Of a stretch of 64,000 nt of DNA, positions 1 to 8,099 are shown piece after piece. Under the pieces are notes generated by a model. The model worked only from the letters and a program-made list of their open reading frames with translations. It searched no databases and was not told the DNA's origin. The DNA comes from Halorubrum rubrum (GTDB lineage Archaea > Halobacteriota > Halobacteria > Halobacteriales > Haloferacaceae): positions 111,845-175,844 of the forward strand of contig NZ_JANHDM010000008.1 of the NCBI RefSeq assembly GCF_024494685.1. Reading direction: 5' to 3'. A program made the translations under genes and the position numbers. Position 1 is the first letter of the stretch. Each line of letters opens with the position of its first letter.

Positions 1-212
1 GAGAGGCCGACCGCCAGCGACATGGTGTAGAGCCCGTTGACGAGCCGTTCGCCGAACCGGGTGTCGGCAGCGAACGCCGAATCGAGGTGGAGCGGCTGTT
101 GGTTCATCGTCATGTCACAGAAGCGTTGGTTATCGGCCTCGCTCACCGTCCGCCGTCGCCGGTGGTCGATGGTCTCGCCGACCTCGAACTCCTCGTAGTA
201 GCGTCCCGTCAT
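1..212 (-). CDS. MaoC-type hydratase, probably mesaconyl-CoA hydratase (3' part outside window)
   Basis: Only the first 70 codons are in the window; the gene runs off the left edge. The N-terminus has the start of a hotdog-fold MaoC domain, and residues 37-44 (N-QQPLH-LD) match the family's active-site signature, with His42 as the likely catalytic base. The start codon at 212 has an AT-rich TATA-like stretch about 27 bases upstream, fitting a leaderless transcript. It is divergent from a CitE-type lyase followed by glutamate dehydrogenase, which suggests mesaconyl-CoA hydratase of the methylaspartate cycle. That assignment is from context; another MaoC enoyl-CoA hydratase is possible. Confidence 0.7.
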   Translation of the reverse strand, partial: MTGRYYEEFEVGETIDHRRRRTVSEADNQRFCDMTMNQQPLHLDSAFAADTRFGERLVNGLYTMSLAVGL

Positions 213-290
213 GTCGAACCCCTCCACGGGCGTTCACATATCGCTGTCGACCGCGACCGATTTAATGCGTCCCGGCGAGGAGCGGTCGAC
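213..290. promoter_or_regulatory. Divergent promoter region of the hydratase and lyase genes
   Basis: This 78-base gap separates two divergent start codons. TTTAA at 261-265 lies about 27 bases before the lyase ATG at 291, and GATATGTG on the minus strand (about 234-241) lies the same distance before the hydratase ATG. Both positions fit TATA boxes of leaderless haloarchaeal transcripts, so the two genes probably have back-to-back promoters. Confidence 0.55.
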
Positions 291-1169
291 ATGCCCCGAC
301 GAAGCCTCCTGTTCTCGCCGGGCGACCGACCGGAGCTGATGCGGAAGGCGGCCGAAACGGACGCCGACGTCCTGTGTTTCGACCTGGAGGACGCGGTCGC
401 GCCGGCCCGAAAGGACGGGGCCCGCGAGGCGGTGCGATCGGTCCTCTCGGACCCCGCCTTCGAGCCCGACGCGGAGGTGTGCGTGCGACTGACCGTCGAC
501 GACACCCAGGCCGATCTCGACGCGATCGTCGGCGGAGGCGGCGGGTCAAACGAGAGAGATACGTTCCGCCTCGACGCGGTCATGCTCCCCAAGGTCGAGG
601 GAGCCGCCGAGATCGGCCGGGTCGCCGACCTGTGTGCGGCCCGCGGGCTCGACCCGGTCGTGTTCGCGCTCGTCGAGACCGCCGAGGGCGTTCTCGCGGC
701 TCGAGAGATCGCGGGGGCGGCGGCGACGACGGCGCTGGTCTTCGGGGCGGAGGACCTCGCCGCCGACATCGGTGCGACGCGGACCGCCGAGGGGACGGAG
801 GTGCTCTACGCCCGCGAGCACGCCGTCCTCACGGCCAGCGCAGCCGGCGTCGACGCGCTCGACACCGTCCACACCGACTTCACCGACGAGGCGGGCCTCC
901 GCGAGGAGACCGAGTTCGCGGCCACGCTCGGCTACGACGGCAAGCTGGCGATCCATCCCGACCAGGTCGGCCCGATCAACGAGGCGTTCACACCGGGGGC
1001 CGACGAGATCGAGTGGGCGAAGGCGGTTCTCGACGCTCGCGAGGCCGCGGACCGGGCGGACCGTGGCGTCTTCGAGGTCGACGGCGAGATGATCGACGCG
1101 CCGCTCGTCGCGCAGGCGGAGCGCGTGCTCGAGCGCGCCGAGGCGGCGGGACTCCGATCCGATGGCTGA
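291..1169 (+). CDS. HpcH/HpaI aldolase (CitE-like), likely beta-methylmalyl-CoA/malyl-CoA lyase
   Basis: A 292-residue CitE-type TIM-barrel lyase, the normal length for the family. FDLEDAV (about residues 30-36), VETAEG and GAEDLAADIG carry the acidic residues that bind Mg2+ and CoA-ester substrates. The open frame continues upstream to 87, but the ATG at 291 is chosen: it starts the conserved N-terminus (MPRRSLLFSPG) and has a TATA box 27 bases before it. In haloarchaea such lyases split beta-methylmalyl-CoA to propionyl-CoA and glyoxylate, or malyl-CoA, in the methylaspartate cycle. The divergent MaoC hydratase and the following glutamate dehydrogenase support this, but substrate preference cannot be read from sequence. 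Confidence 0.8.
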   Translation: MPRRSLLFSPGDRPELMRKAAETDADVLCFDLEDAVAPARKDGAREAVRSVLSDPAFEPDAEVCVRLTVDDTQADLDAIVGGGGGSNERDTFRLDAVMLPKVEGAAEIGRVADLCAARGLDPVVFALVETAEGVLAAREIAGAAATTALVFGAEDLAADIGATRTAEGTEVLYAREHAVLTASAAGVDALDTVHTDFTDEAGLREETEFAATLGYDGKLAIHPDQVGPINEAFTPGADEIEWAKAVLDAREAADRADRGVFEVDGEMIDAPLVAQAERVLERAEAAGLRSDG

Positions 1170-1243
1170 CCGCTGATTCCGCCCGCAATCGCGATTTCGA
1201 CCGCGGTCGCCACCGTTAACTCACGCGATAGGGACGTTCGGGT

Positions 1244-2497
1244 ATGAGCGACGAGGCGAACCCCTACGAGAGCCTGAAAGAACAGATCGACGACGCGGCG
1301 GCGTATCTCGACGCCGACGACGGGGTTCTCACTCGCCTGAAGAATCCCGAGCGAGTGTTGGAGACGAACCTGACGTTCGAGCGCGACGACGGCTCGCTGG
1401 AGACCGTGCGCGCCTATCGCTCGCAGTTCAACGGAGACCGCGGCCCCTACAAGGGCGGGATACGGTATCACCCCGGCGTCACCCGCGACGAGGTGAAGGC
1501 GCTCTCCGGCTGGATGGCGTACAAGTGCGCCGTCGTCGACGTTCCTTACGGCGGCGGGAAGGGGGGAATCGCGATCGATCCGGCAGACTACTCGGCCGAC
1601 GAGCTGGAGCGGCTGACCCGGAGCTTCGCGACCGAACTTCGCCCCCTCATCGGCGAGGACCGGGACGTCCCCGCGCCCGACGTGAACACCGGCCAGCGGG
1701 AGATGAACTGGATCAAGGACACCTACGAGACGCTGGAGAACACGACCGCGCCCGGCGTGATCACGGGCAAGGCGCTCGATTCGGGCGGCAGCGAGGGGCG
1801 CGTCGAGGCAACCGGTCGATCGACGATGCTCGCGGCCCGAGAGACGTTCGATTGGCTCGACCGCGACGTCGAGAACGCGACCGTCGCGGTCCAGGGCTAC
1901 GGCAACGCCGGGTCGATCGCGGCCGCCCTCCTCGAGGACCTCGGGGCGGACGTCGTCGCCGCCTCCGACTCGAGCGGCGGGATCTACGACCCGGACGGGC
2001 TCGACGCCCGCGGCGTCAAAGACCACAAGGCCGAGACGGGGTCGGTTTCGGGATACGGCGACGCGGCGGCGATCACGAACGAGGAGCTGTTGACCCTCGA
2101 CGTCGATCTCCTCGTGCCCGCCGCCCTCGAGAACGCCGTCGACGCCGACCTCGCGGCGGACGTCGAGGCGGACGTGATCGTCGAGGCGGCGAACGGACCG
2201 CTGACGCCGGGTGCGGACGACGTGCTCACCGAGCGCGGGACGTGGGTCGTCCCCGACGTGTTCGCGAACGCGGGCGGCGTCACCGTCTCGTACTTCGAGT
2301 GGGTCCAGAACCGCCAGCGGTTCCACTGGACCGAGGAACGCGTCAACGAGGAGCTCGAACGCACGATCACCGGGGCCTTCGACGGGATCGTCGAGACGTA
2401 CGAGGGGGAGGACCTCCCGAACCTCCGGACCGCAGCGTACGTCGTCGCGATCCGCCGGGTGGTGAACGCTTACGAGCAGGGCGGGAACTGGCCCTGA
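1244..2497 (+). CDS. gdhB: Glutamate dehydrogenase, Glu/Leu/Phe/Val family
   Basis: This 417-residue protein interconverts glutamate and 2-oxoglutarate plus ammonia. Substrate-binding segments [10 protein letters not shown] (68-77) and AYKCAVVDV (92-100) and the glycine-rich PYGGGKGG (101-108) are intact, and the Rossmann motif GYGNAG (218-223) binds NAD(P). TTAAC about 27 bases before the ATG suggests a leaderless transcript separate from the lyase gene, although both run the same way 75 bases apart. In the methylaspartate cycle glutamate dehydrogenase regenerates glutamate for glutamate mutase, which fits this position. Haloarchaea carry several paralogues, so the b-type symbol is tentative; the enzyme family is certain. 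Confidence 0.93.
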   Translation: MSDEANPYESLKEQIDDAAAYLDADDGVLTRLKNPERVLETNLTFERDDGSLETVRAYRSQFNGDRGPYKGGIRYHPGVTRDEVKALSGWMAYKCAVVDVPYGGGKGGIAIDPADYSADELERLTRSFATELRPLIGEDRDVPAPDVNTGQREMNWIKDTYETLENTTAPGVITGKALDSGGSEGRVEATGRSTMLAARETFDWLDRDVENATVAVQGYGNAGSIAAALLEDLGADVVAASDSSGGIYDPDGLDARGVKDHKAETGSVSGYGDAAAITNEELLTLDVDLLVPAALENAVDADLAADVEADVIVEAANGPLTPGADDVLTERGTWVVPDVFANAGGVTVSYFEWVQNRQRFHWTEERVNEELERTITGAFDGIVETYEGEDLPNLRTAAYVVAIRRVVNAYEQGGNWP

Positions 2498-2530
2498 AGG
2501 GATCGCGACGCGGTTCGAGCCGACCCGCGG

Positions 2531-2998
2531 TCACACGTCGAAGAGTCGGTCGGCGTCCTCGCTCTGTCTCCGATAGATCCCGCGTCCCTTGAGCCGCGGG
2601 ACCGGGTGGGTGTGAAGCGTCTCGCTTTCGAGGTCGTACAGCAACGGGAACACGTTCGTCCGGCGCTGGGCGACGGTGTAGGAAGTGGCGGTCGAGACGA
2701 GGTCGTCGCCGGGGGAAGCGACCGCGAACGCGACGTACCCTATCGGCGTCGCGGAGTCCGTCCCGTCGCTCAGTTCGGCGATCAGCTCCCGGAACCGGTC
2801 GGCGGCGGCGACGACGTCCTCGGCGTCGTCGTCGGTCGCGTCCACGACCGTGGCGAAAACGGAGACGTGCCCCACCGTGGGGTCCTCCTCGCGTACCCTC
2901 CAGAGCCGGTCGAAGCCGTCGGCCTCCCGGTCGACGACGTCGAATCCGTGTTTCCGTCGGTTCGCAGCGACCGCCTCGCGGTACCGGTCGACGTTCAT
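2531..2998 (-). CDS. Haloarchaeal conserved protein of unknown function
   Basis: A 155-residue soluble acidic protein that I do not assign to a named family. It has no signal peptide or membrane segment. The frame could extend to 3037, but ATG at 2998 is preferred because a run of A/T (3021-3030) lies about 27 bases upstream and the frame upstream of it is promoter-like. The C-terminal half reads like a small alpha/beta domain (IGYVAFAVASPGDDL) ending in a basic stretch (KGRGIYRRQ). It converges on gdhB with 33 bases between stops and is transcribed alone. Confidence 0.7.
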   Translation of the reverse strand: MNVDRYREAVAANRRKHGFDVVDREADGFDRLWRVREEDPTVGHVSVFATVVDATDDDAEDVVAAADRFRELIAELSDGTDSATPIGYVAFAVASPGDDLVSTATSYTVAQRRTNVFPLLYDLESETLHTHPVPRLKGRGIYRRQSEDADRLFDV

Positions 2999-3092
2999 GT
3001 CGTCGATGACGGAGCCACGTAATAAAAAATAGCACACTCGGGCGGCGGATCGTCGCCGGCCCTCGGGGGTCCGACTGGTTTCCGAACCGGAG

Positions 3093-3806
3093 CTACGCGA
3101 GCGTCGCGTCCGTCACCTCGATGTGGCCGCGGTCGCCCTCCCAGACGGTGTCATACGAGAGGTCGATCCGGCGGTCCATGTGGGGACCGTCGATCACGTA
3201 CGTCTCGAACTCCCCGCCCTCGCCGAGCGGGTGGACGCCGTACTCCGCCCGGAGTTCGCGCAGCTCCGCGAGTGCGTCCGCGTCGTAGCGCCGACCGAGC
3301 CACGACTCGTCGAGGCCGTAGGCGGCCACCTGAACGATCCGGATCTCGAAGCCGGCTTCGAACATCGCCTCGGCGAGTTCGACCGGATCCTCGCCCCACA
3401 GCGGTGCGAAGAGGTCGATCCCGAGGCGGTCGCACATCCCCCGGATCCGGCTGGTCTGGAACTCGCTCTCGACGGCTCCGGCGGTGACGCCCGTGATATC
3501 CATCCCGTCCGTCGCGGCCAACGCGCGGAGCGCGCCCTCCATCGGCTCCAGTTCGGCGTCGCCCTGGGCGGCCGCGTCGTCGACGTCGTCGGCCCCGAAG
3601 TCGGCGGGCTCGACCTCGACGAGGTCGATGCCGACGCTCTCGGCGGCGAGTTCCGCGAGGTGCGTCGCCGGCGTGTGGTACATGTAGGAGTCGCCGGCGG
3701 GGTGGACGGTGAGGAGCCGCGAGACGTCCAGCCCCTCCTCGAGCGCGCGGTACAGCGCCCACGAGGAGTCCTTCCCGCCGGAAAAGAGGCTCACCCAGTC
3801 GGTCAT
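3093..3806 (-). CDS. dph6: Diphthine-ammonia ligase (Dph6-type ATP pyrophosphatase)
   Basis: The 237-residue protein starts with a PP-loop ATP-binding motif, SGGKDSS (residues 9-15), and is the usual length for the archaeal Dph6/MJ0570 family. Dph6 performs the last step of diphthamide synthesis on elongation factor 2, amidating diphthine with ammonia and ATP. The conserved GVTAGAVESEFQTSR segment and the GEGGEFET motif near the C-terminus are typical of this family and separate it from tRNA thiolation enzymes. A TTTAC box about 27 bases upstream of the ATG suggests a leaderless monocistronic transcript. No other diphthamide genes are adjacent. Confidence 0.85.
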   Translation of the reverse strand: MTDWVSLFSGGKDSSWALYRALEEGLDVSRLLTVHPAGDSYMYHTPATHLAELAAESVGIDLVEVEPADFGADDVDDAAAQGDAELEPMEGALRALAATDGMDITGVTAGAVESEFQTSRIRGMCDRLGIDLFAPLWGEDPVELAEAMFEAGFEIRIVQVAAYGLDESWLGRRYDADALAELRELRAEYGVHPLGEGGEFETYVIDGPHMDRRIDLSYDTVWEGDRGHIEVTDATLA

Positions 3807-3926
3807 ATCCCGAGTCGAACGTCCGCGGGTAAAGCGTCAGCGGTCCGCAGTCGACCGAGTCGTGCGGTCGGCGTCGCCACTACGGCTCCGGTCGTTGCCT
3901 CGAGAACCGCCACCGCGCCGCCCGAC

Positions 3927-4496
3927 TCAGTCCGAGATGAACTCGTTGTCGCGCCAGTTCACGCCGCCGTCGCCGTCGCCGGCACCCTGCGGGCTCTCGA
4001 CGACCTCGATGCTCGCGGGGCGGGACTCGCCCTCGACGATCCGGGTCGCCTCGAGGTCGCCGTCGGCCTCCGTGATGGCCGTGAGCGTCCCCTTCTCGGC
4101 GCGCGTGGCGAGCTCGCGGAGCACTAAGAACATCGGGTACTGGAGCGCGGTGTTCTGGAGGACGGTCTCGCGGTCGCCCTTGAAACACGCGAACTCGACG
4201 AGCTCGGAGGGGATCTCCTCCTCCTCGTCGTCCATCCACTGCGGGCCGCCCGCGCGCGGGGGCTCCTCCTCGTAGACGCGCGTCTCCGTCACCGACGCCT
4301 TCAGCTGGGCGGTCGGCGTGTACTTGCTGATCGACTCGTCGTCGGACAGGGCCTTGATGATGAGTGTGTTGTTTCGACGCGTGATGTCGATGTCGTCGAT
4401 CTCCGCGGGGAGGTCGGGGTCTTCGTCGAAGTACGCCTCTACGTCTTCGAGTGGCAGTTCGAGCGTCGAATGAAGTCGGAACACGCGGCCTGTCAT
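3927..4496 (-). CDS. Haloarchaeal conserved protein of unknown function, acidic
   Basis: This 189-residue protein has no recognised catalytic motif. An N-terminal beta-rich part (MTGRVFRLHSTLELP) is followed by a threonine- and lysine-containing core, then an acidic linker (DDEEEEIP, about 90-97) and a helical segment around residues 100-135. It looks cytoplasmic. The nearest TATA-like sequence is at about 4584-4589, roughly 90 bases upstream of the ATG, so unlike most genes here it may have a 5' untranslated leader of about 60 bases. That TATA sits inside a perfect inverted repeat (4578-4596). Its glutaredoxin neighbour upstream reads in the same direction, 147 bases away. Confidence 0.75.
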   Translation of the reverse strand: MTGRVFRLHSTLELPLEDVEAYFDEDPDLPAEIDDIDITRRNNTLIIKALSDDESISKYTPTAQLKASVTETRVYEEEPPRAGGPQWMDDEEEEIPSELVEFACFKGDRETVLQNTALQYPMFLVLRELATRAEKGTLTAITEADGDLEATRIVEGESRPASIEVVESPQGAGDGDGGVNWRDNEFISD

Positions 4497-4577
4497 TGTT
4501 TACTGGGGTGGGTGTGGGTCGGACCGGGTCGTCGCGACGCGGACGGTAAACGACTGCACCTACCCCGTCTAGGTGAC

Positions 4578-4596
4578 GTAGGCTTATATGGCCTAC
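4578..4596. promoter_or_regulatory. Inverted repeat over a TATA-like core upstream of the 3927-4496 gene
   Basis: GTAGGC and GCCTAC form 6-base inverted arms around TTATATG. The centre looks like a TATA box for the minus-strand gene starting at 4496. A repressor bound here would block TBP. No regulator can be named from the sequence. Confidence 0.45.
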
Positions 4597-4643
4597 TCTT
4601 CAGGAGACAGGGAGAAGGAGACCGATTCCGGCCGACGGCGCGA

Positions 4644-4988
4644 CTACTCGACGCCGAGCTCCGCGGCCAGCTCGCCGCGCTCCTCGAGCTCCGCGAGCAC
4701 GTCGCTGCCGCCGACGAACTCGCCGTCGACGAACGTCTGTGGGATCGTCTCCCAGCCGCTGTGGTCGGCGAGCGCCTCGCGGTAGGCCGGAAGCGCGGGC
4801 AGGACGTCGACCGTCTCGAACTCCTCGACGTGGCCGGAGATCAGCTCGATCGCCCGCTGTGAGTAGCCGCACTGCGGCATCAGGCGGTTCCCCTTCATGA
4901 AGAGCACCACGTCGTTGTCGGCTATCGCCTCGTCGACTCGCTCGCGCACCGCGTCCGGGTCCACGTCGCTTTCGGGCTGGAACGTCAT
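4644..4988 (-). CDS. Monothiol glutaredoxin family protein
   Basis: A 114-residue thioredoxin-fold protein with a single active-site cysteine in CGYS (residues 40-43), the halophilic variant of the CGFS motif of monothiol glutaredoxins. VVLFMKG before it, IPQTFVDGEFVGGSD (cis-proline and glutathione-binding region) after it, and the length all fit. CGFS-type proteins bind glutathione and [2Fe-2S] clusters and act in Fe-S delivery; haloarchaea lack glutathione and use gamma-glutamylcysteine, so the ligand is probably different. The long open frame upstream to 5369 is a shadow, and ATG at 4988 starts the conserved domain. Confidence 0.85.
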   Translation of the reverse strand: MTFQPESDVDPDAVRERVDEAIADNDVVLFMKGNRLMPQCGYSQRAIELISGHVEEFETVDVLPALPAYREALADHSGWETIPQTFVDGEFVGGSDVLAELEERGELAAELGVE

Positions 4989-5067
4989 GGCCTCCGATAG
5001 GCGACGACGAGTCAAAGGGGTTGCGGCCGGCTCGCTCCCGTTCGGCGCGGAACCGACGTCGAGCGTC

Positions 5068-5700
5068 TCACTCGCGGTCGACGCTGACGACGTCGACGAG
5101 CGAGTAGACCGGGACGTCGTCGATCTCGTCGTATCCGACCTTGTCGACGAGCACGACGCACGCGACCGGCTCGCCGCCGTGTTCGCGGATCGCGTCGATC
5201 GACTCGCGCATCGTGGTCCCAGAGGTGACGATGTCGTCGACGACGTAGCAGTCGCGGTCGCGGATCGCGGCGAAGTTCCGGGAGAACCCGCCGCCGTGGT
5301 CGGCGATGTCGCCCTCCTCCCACTGGTGTTTCGCGGGGGCGTACGTCCCGAGGTCCGTGTCGAGCTCACGGGCGACCGCGGTCGCGAGCGGCGCGCCCGC
5401 CTTCTCGATGCCGACCGTGAGATCGACCGCCTCTCCCTCCTTCACCAACAGATCCGCCATCGCCTTCGCGGCGTAGGTGAGCCGCGTCGAGTCGCGGCCG
5501 AGCGCGGACCAGTCCACGTGGATGTCGGCGGTCGTGTCGGTGTCGGTCTGCGCCGCGCTCTCGTCGTTGCCGCCGGCGCGCTCGACGAGCCAGCTCGCCG
5601 TCTCTCGCGAGACGTTCAGCTCGTCTGCGATCTCGCCCTTCGAGAGCCCGTGGTCGGCGAGCTCGGCCGCGCTGTCGATCAGGTCGTCAACGTTCTTCAT
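5068..5700 (-). CDS. gfcR: GfcR-type regulator: HTH domain plus phosphoribosyltransferase fold
   Basis: The 210-residue protein joins an N-terminal helix-turn-helix (about residues 8-43, KGEIADELNVSRETASWLVE) to an orotate-phosphoribosyltransferase-like domain with an intact PRPP loop VVDDIVTSGTT (153-163). This arrangement is GfcR, known in Haloferax as the activator of semiphosphorylative Entner-Doudoroff and lower glycolytic genes. ATG at 5700 lies within the end of the glucose dehydrogenase gene, 14 bases before that gene stops, so the two are co-transcribed and probably translationally coupled. The PRPP site may serve as a metabolite sensor rather than a catalyst (inference). The pairing with glucose dehydrogenase matches the Haloferax neighbourhood. 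Confidence 0.9.
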   Translation of the reverse strand: MKNVDDLIDSAAELADHGLSKGEIADELNVSRETASWLVERAGGNDESAAQTDTDTTADIHVDWSALGRDSTRLTYAAKAMADLLVKEGEAVDLTVGIEKAGAPLATAVARELDTDLGTYAPAKHQWEEGDIADHGGGFSRNFAAIRDRDCYVVDDIVTSGTTMRESIDAIREHGGEPVACVVLVDKVGYDEIDDVPVYSLVDVVSVDRE

Positions 5701-6757
5701 ACGCGGCGAATTCGACCGCCGTTTTAATAGTCGTGTCGTCATCCACGAAGGCGGCCTCGAACGACTCGAGCGGATGGACGCCGGTAACGAGATCCGAGAG
5801 GAACGCCTCGGAGAGTCCCGACAGCGACTCGACGGCCGCCTCGAAGTGTTCGTACCCGGAGTTGACGCTGCCCACGAGCGCCTTGTTGTGTAAGACGAGC
5901 TCGCGGTGGATCCGCCCGCCGTCGATCTCGAACGTCCAGTCGCCGGGCACGCCGAGCAGCGCCGCGACCCCGTTGGGGGCGAGCGCCTCCACCGCCTCGA
6001 AGGCGTGAGGCGCGTGGCCGGTCGCCTCGTAGACGAAGTCCATCGGCTCGTGTGCGTCCGGAACGTCCGAGACGTCCGTCTCGTTCGAGTTCACGTACGT
6101 CGCCCCGAGCGATTCGATGACGTCGATCGTCGGGTCGGGGCGCTCGCGGCGGCCGAGACAGTAGATCCGGTCGAACTCCGCGTCCAGCATCGCGACGGTG
6201 AGCAGCCCGAGCGACCCGTTCCCCAACACGAGCGCCGAGTCGGGCTCCCAGTGGAACGTCGACCGGCTCGCGAACGCGTGTTCGACCGCCTTCTCCGTGA
6301 TCGAGACGGGCTCGACGAGGAAGCCCCACTCGGCGAGTTCGGGGGGGACCTCAACGAGGAACTCCGCGGGGCTCGTGAAGTACTCGGCCATGAAGCCGTG
6401 TGCGCCCACGATCCCCCGCTCGTGATACTCGCCGTCCGGGGCCATGTCCGGCTCGCCGCGCGCGAAGTACTCGTTCGCGCCGTTCGGGGGGCGACGGACC
6501 GTCGGGACGACCACGTCGCCGGCCTCGAAAGGCGTGTCGTTCGGGTCCTCGACGACGCCGACCGCCTCGTGTCCGAGGACGATGTGGTCCTCGCCGTCGG
6601 GCCGTCCGCCGTAGCCCCCGGCGACGACCTCGTGGTCGGTCCCGTCGACGCCCACGCGGAGCGTGCGGACGAGCGCCTCGCCCGCCGCCGGCTCCGGGCG
6701 CGGCTTCTCGATCACGACCGGTTCGGTCCCGTCCTCGTACACGGCGATCGCCTTCAT
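5687..6757 (-). CDS. gdh: Glucose 1-dehydrogenase, zinc-dependent MDR family
   Basis: A 356-residue medium-chain dehydrogenase that oxidises glucose to gluconate with NAD(P), the first step of the semiphosphorylative Entner-Doudoroff route. The zinc ligands of the characterised haloarchaeal enzyme are kept: Asp38, His63 and Glu64 (LGHE). VLGNGSLGLL forms the nucleotide-binding turn. The open frame reaches 6877, but ATG at 6757 begins the conserved N-terminus MKAIAVYEDG. It overlaps gfcR by 14 bases. A 16-base palindrome at 6782-6797 covers the TATA position, so expression is probably controlled there, plausibly by GfcR itself. Confidence 0.92.
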   Translation of the reverse strand: MKAIAVYEDGTEPVVIEKPRPEPAAGEALVRTLRVGVDGTDHEVVAGGYGGRPDGEDHIVLGHEAVGVVEDPNDTPFEAGDVVVPTVRRPPNGANEYFARGEPDMAPDGEYHERGIVGAHGFMAEYFTSPAEFLVEVPPELAEWGFLVEPVSITEKAVEHAFASRSTFHWEPDSALVLGNGSLGLLTVAMLDAEFDRIYCLGRRERPDPTIDVIESLGATYVNSNETDVSDVPDAHEPMDFVYEATGHAPHAFEAVEALAPNGVAALLGVPGDWTFEIDGGRIHRELVLHNKALVGSVNSGYEHFEAAVESLSGLSEAFLSDLVTGVHPLESFEAAFVDDDTTIKTAVEFAAYEER

Positions 6758-6781
6758 ACGCGAACCGAGGATCCCCGTCAC

Positions 6782-6797
6782 CAAAAGATTTCTTTTG
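6782..6797. promoter_or_regulatory. Palindromic operator candidate in the gdh promoter
   Basis: CAAAAGATTTCTTTTG has perfect 7-base arms (CAAAAGA/TCTTTTG) separated by TT. Its centre is about 33 bases before the gdh ATG, where the TATA/BRE should be. Since gdh and gfcR form one operon, GfcR autoregulation is the natural hypothesis. Confidence 0.5.
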
Positions 6798-6885
6798 TCC
6801 CGAGTAAACCTGATCACCGTCGATCGTTCCGGCCGGTCGCCCTCGCGGCGGCGACTTTTTGGTTCGTCCGCCCCCACTGCGGACC

Positions 6886-7659
6886 GTGTGTACGCTCACG
6901 CTCGCCTGGCGCGTCTTCCCGGAAGTCCCGGTCGCGCTGGCCGCCAACCGCGACGAGTCGCTCTCCCGCGTCTCGGAGCCGCCGTCCCTCCGCGGGGACG
7001 AACGGCGGTTCCTCGCGCCGCGCGACGCCGAGGCCGGCGGCACCTGGATCGGGATGAACGACGCCGGCGTCGTCGTCGCCGTCACGAACCGGTGGCTCGA
7101 GGACGGCCGCGAGGGGGACCGCTCGCGCGGCCTGCTCGTCGAGGACTGTCTGCGCGAACCGTCCGCGGAGGCGGCCGCCCGCGCGGTCGAACGGGAGGTC
7201 ACCGACCGCGAGTACGACGGGTTCAACCTCGCCGTGGCCGCCGACGCGGCGGCTTTCCTCCTCTCGTACGACGGCGGACTGGCCGTCACCCGCCTCGATC
7301 CGGGAGTCCACGTCGTCGGCAACGTCGGCGGCGTGGTCAACGGCGAGGCGCGGTTCGCGATACCGGACCGGCGCGCGGACTTCGGCGCGGAGCGCGCGGC
7401 GAGCGTCCGTCGGATCGCGAGCGCGCTCGTCCCGGAGCCCGGCGAGTCCGGCGACGGGTGGCTCGACCGCGCGAGCGACGTCCTCGCCGACCACGCGTAC
7501 GGCGCGTGTCTCCACGGCGACGGCTACGGGACGCGTTCGTTCACTCGGATCCGGACCGGATCCGACCCGGCGATGGCGTTCGCCGACGGTCCGCCCTGCG
7601 AGACGGCGACGGAGTCGATCGCGGTTCCGGCGGACTTCCGGACGGAAAGCCAGTTTTAA
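6886..7659 (+). CDS. NRDE/TANGO2 family protein
   Basis: A 257-residue protein beginning MCTLTLAW with ANRDES around residues 22-27, the defining signature of the NRDE (TANGO2) family. The Cys at position 2, next to the initiator, resembles N-terminal nucleophile hydrolases, but the family's reaction is not established; eukaryotic TANGO2 has been linked to haem handling and Golgi organisation. The start is GTG at 6886: the frame opens earlier, but a T-run TATA box at about 6855-6860 lies 27 bases upstream and the Cys2 is conserved in the family. It is divergent from gdh. Confidence 0.8.
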   Translation: MCTLTLAWRVFPEVPVALAANRDESLSRVSEPPSLRGDERRFLAPRDAEAGGTWIGMNDAGVVVAVTNRWLEDGREGDRSRGLLVEDCLREPSAEAAARAVEREVTDREYDGFNLAVAADAAAFLLSYDGGLAVTRLDPGVHVVGNVGGVVNGEARFAIPDRRADFGAERAASVRRIASALVPEPGESGDGWLDRASDVLADHAYGACLHGDGYGTRSFTRIRTGSDPAMAFADGPPCETATESIAVPADFRTESQF

Positions 7660-7684
7660 GCGACTCGCCGGCGCCTGTGTGGGT

Positions 7685-8038
7685 ATGAGCGTGTCCGAAC
7701 TCGAGTCCGATCTGTCGGCGGACGAGCGCGCCGGTCTCGAGCTCATCCGCGAGACCGGCGGGATCCATCAGAGCGACTTCTGGAAGCAGCTCGACGTCTC
7801 CTCGCGGAAGGGGAGCCGCATCGCGGAGGCCCTCCAGGAGTCCGGGCTGATCCAGCGCGAGAACACGGTGTACGACGGCCACAACACCTACTACCTCGAG
7901 CCGGCTCCGCGGGACCTCGACTTCTCGCTCCTGATGGCCGGCGACATGCTCTCGCCGTTCATCGGCGAGGAGGAGATCGATCCGCAGTCCGACGCGTTCT
8001 CGCAGTGGCTGATGAACCTCGCCTACGAGGAGTACTGA
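7685..8038 (+). CDS. Winged-helix DNA-binding protein, MarR/Lrp-like
   Basis: A 117-residue protein with an N-terminal winged helix (about residues 12-62): GIHQSDFWKQLDVSSRKGSRIAEALQ gives two helices and a turn, followed by a beta-wing (LIQRENTVYDGHNTYYLEP). The C-terminal third is acidic and may mediate dimerisation. Its TATA box (TTTTAAG, 7654-7660) overlaps the stop codon of the NRDE gene, so it has its own promoter despite tight packing. It is probably a transcription regulator; target and effector are unknown. Confidence 0.75.
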   Translation: MSVSELESDLSADERAGLELIRETGGIHQSDFWKQLDVSSRKGSRIAEALQESGLIQRENTVYDGHNTYYLEPAPRDLDFSLLMAGDMLSPFIGEEEIDPQSDAFSQWLMNLAYEEY

Positions 8039-8099
8039 GCCGCCCCCGGTTCTCTCCCGTTCTCGTCGCTTCCGCCGTTTCACGCCGCTCCCGCAGCCC

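Noticed and set aside
1525..2592. 355-codon plus-strand frame within gdhB
   Set aside because: Arg/Gly-rich shift-frame artefact of the glutamate dehydrogenase gene.
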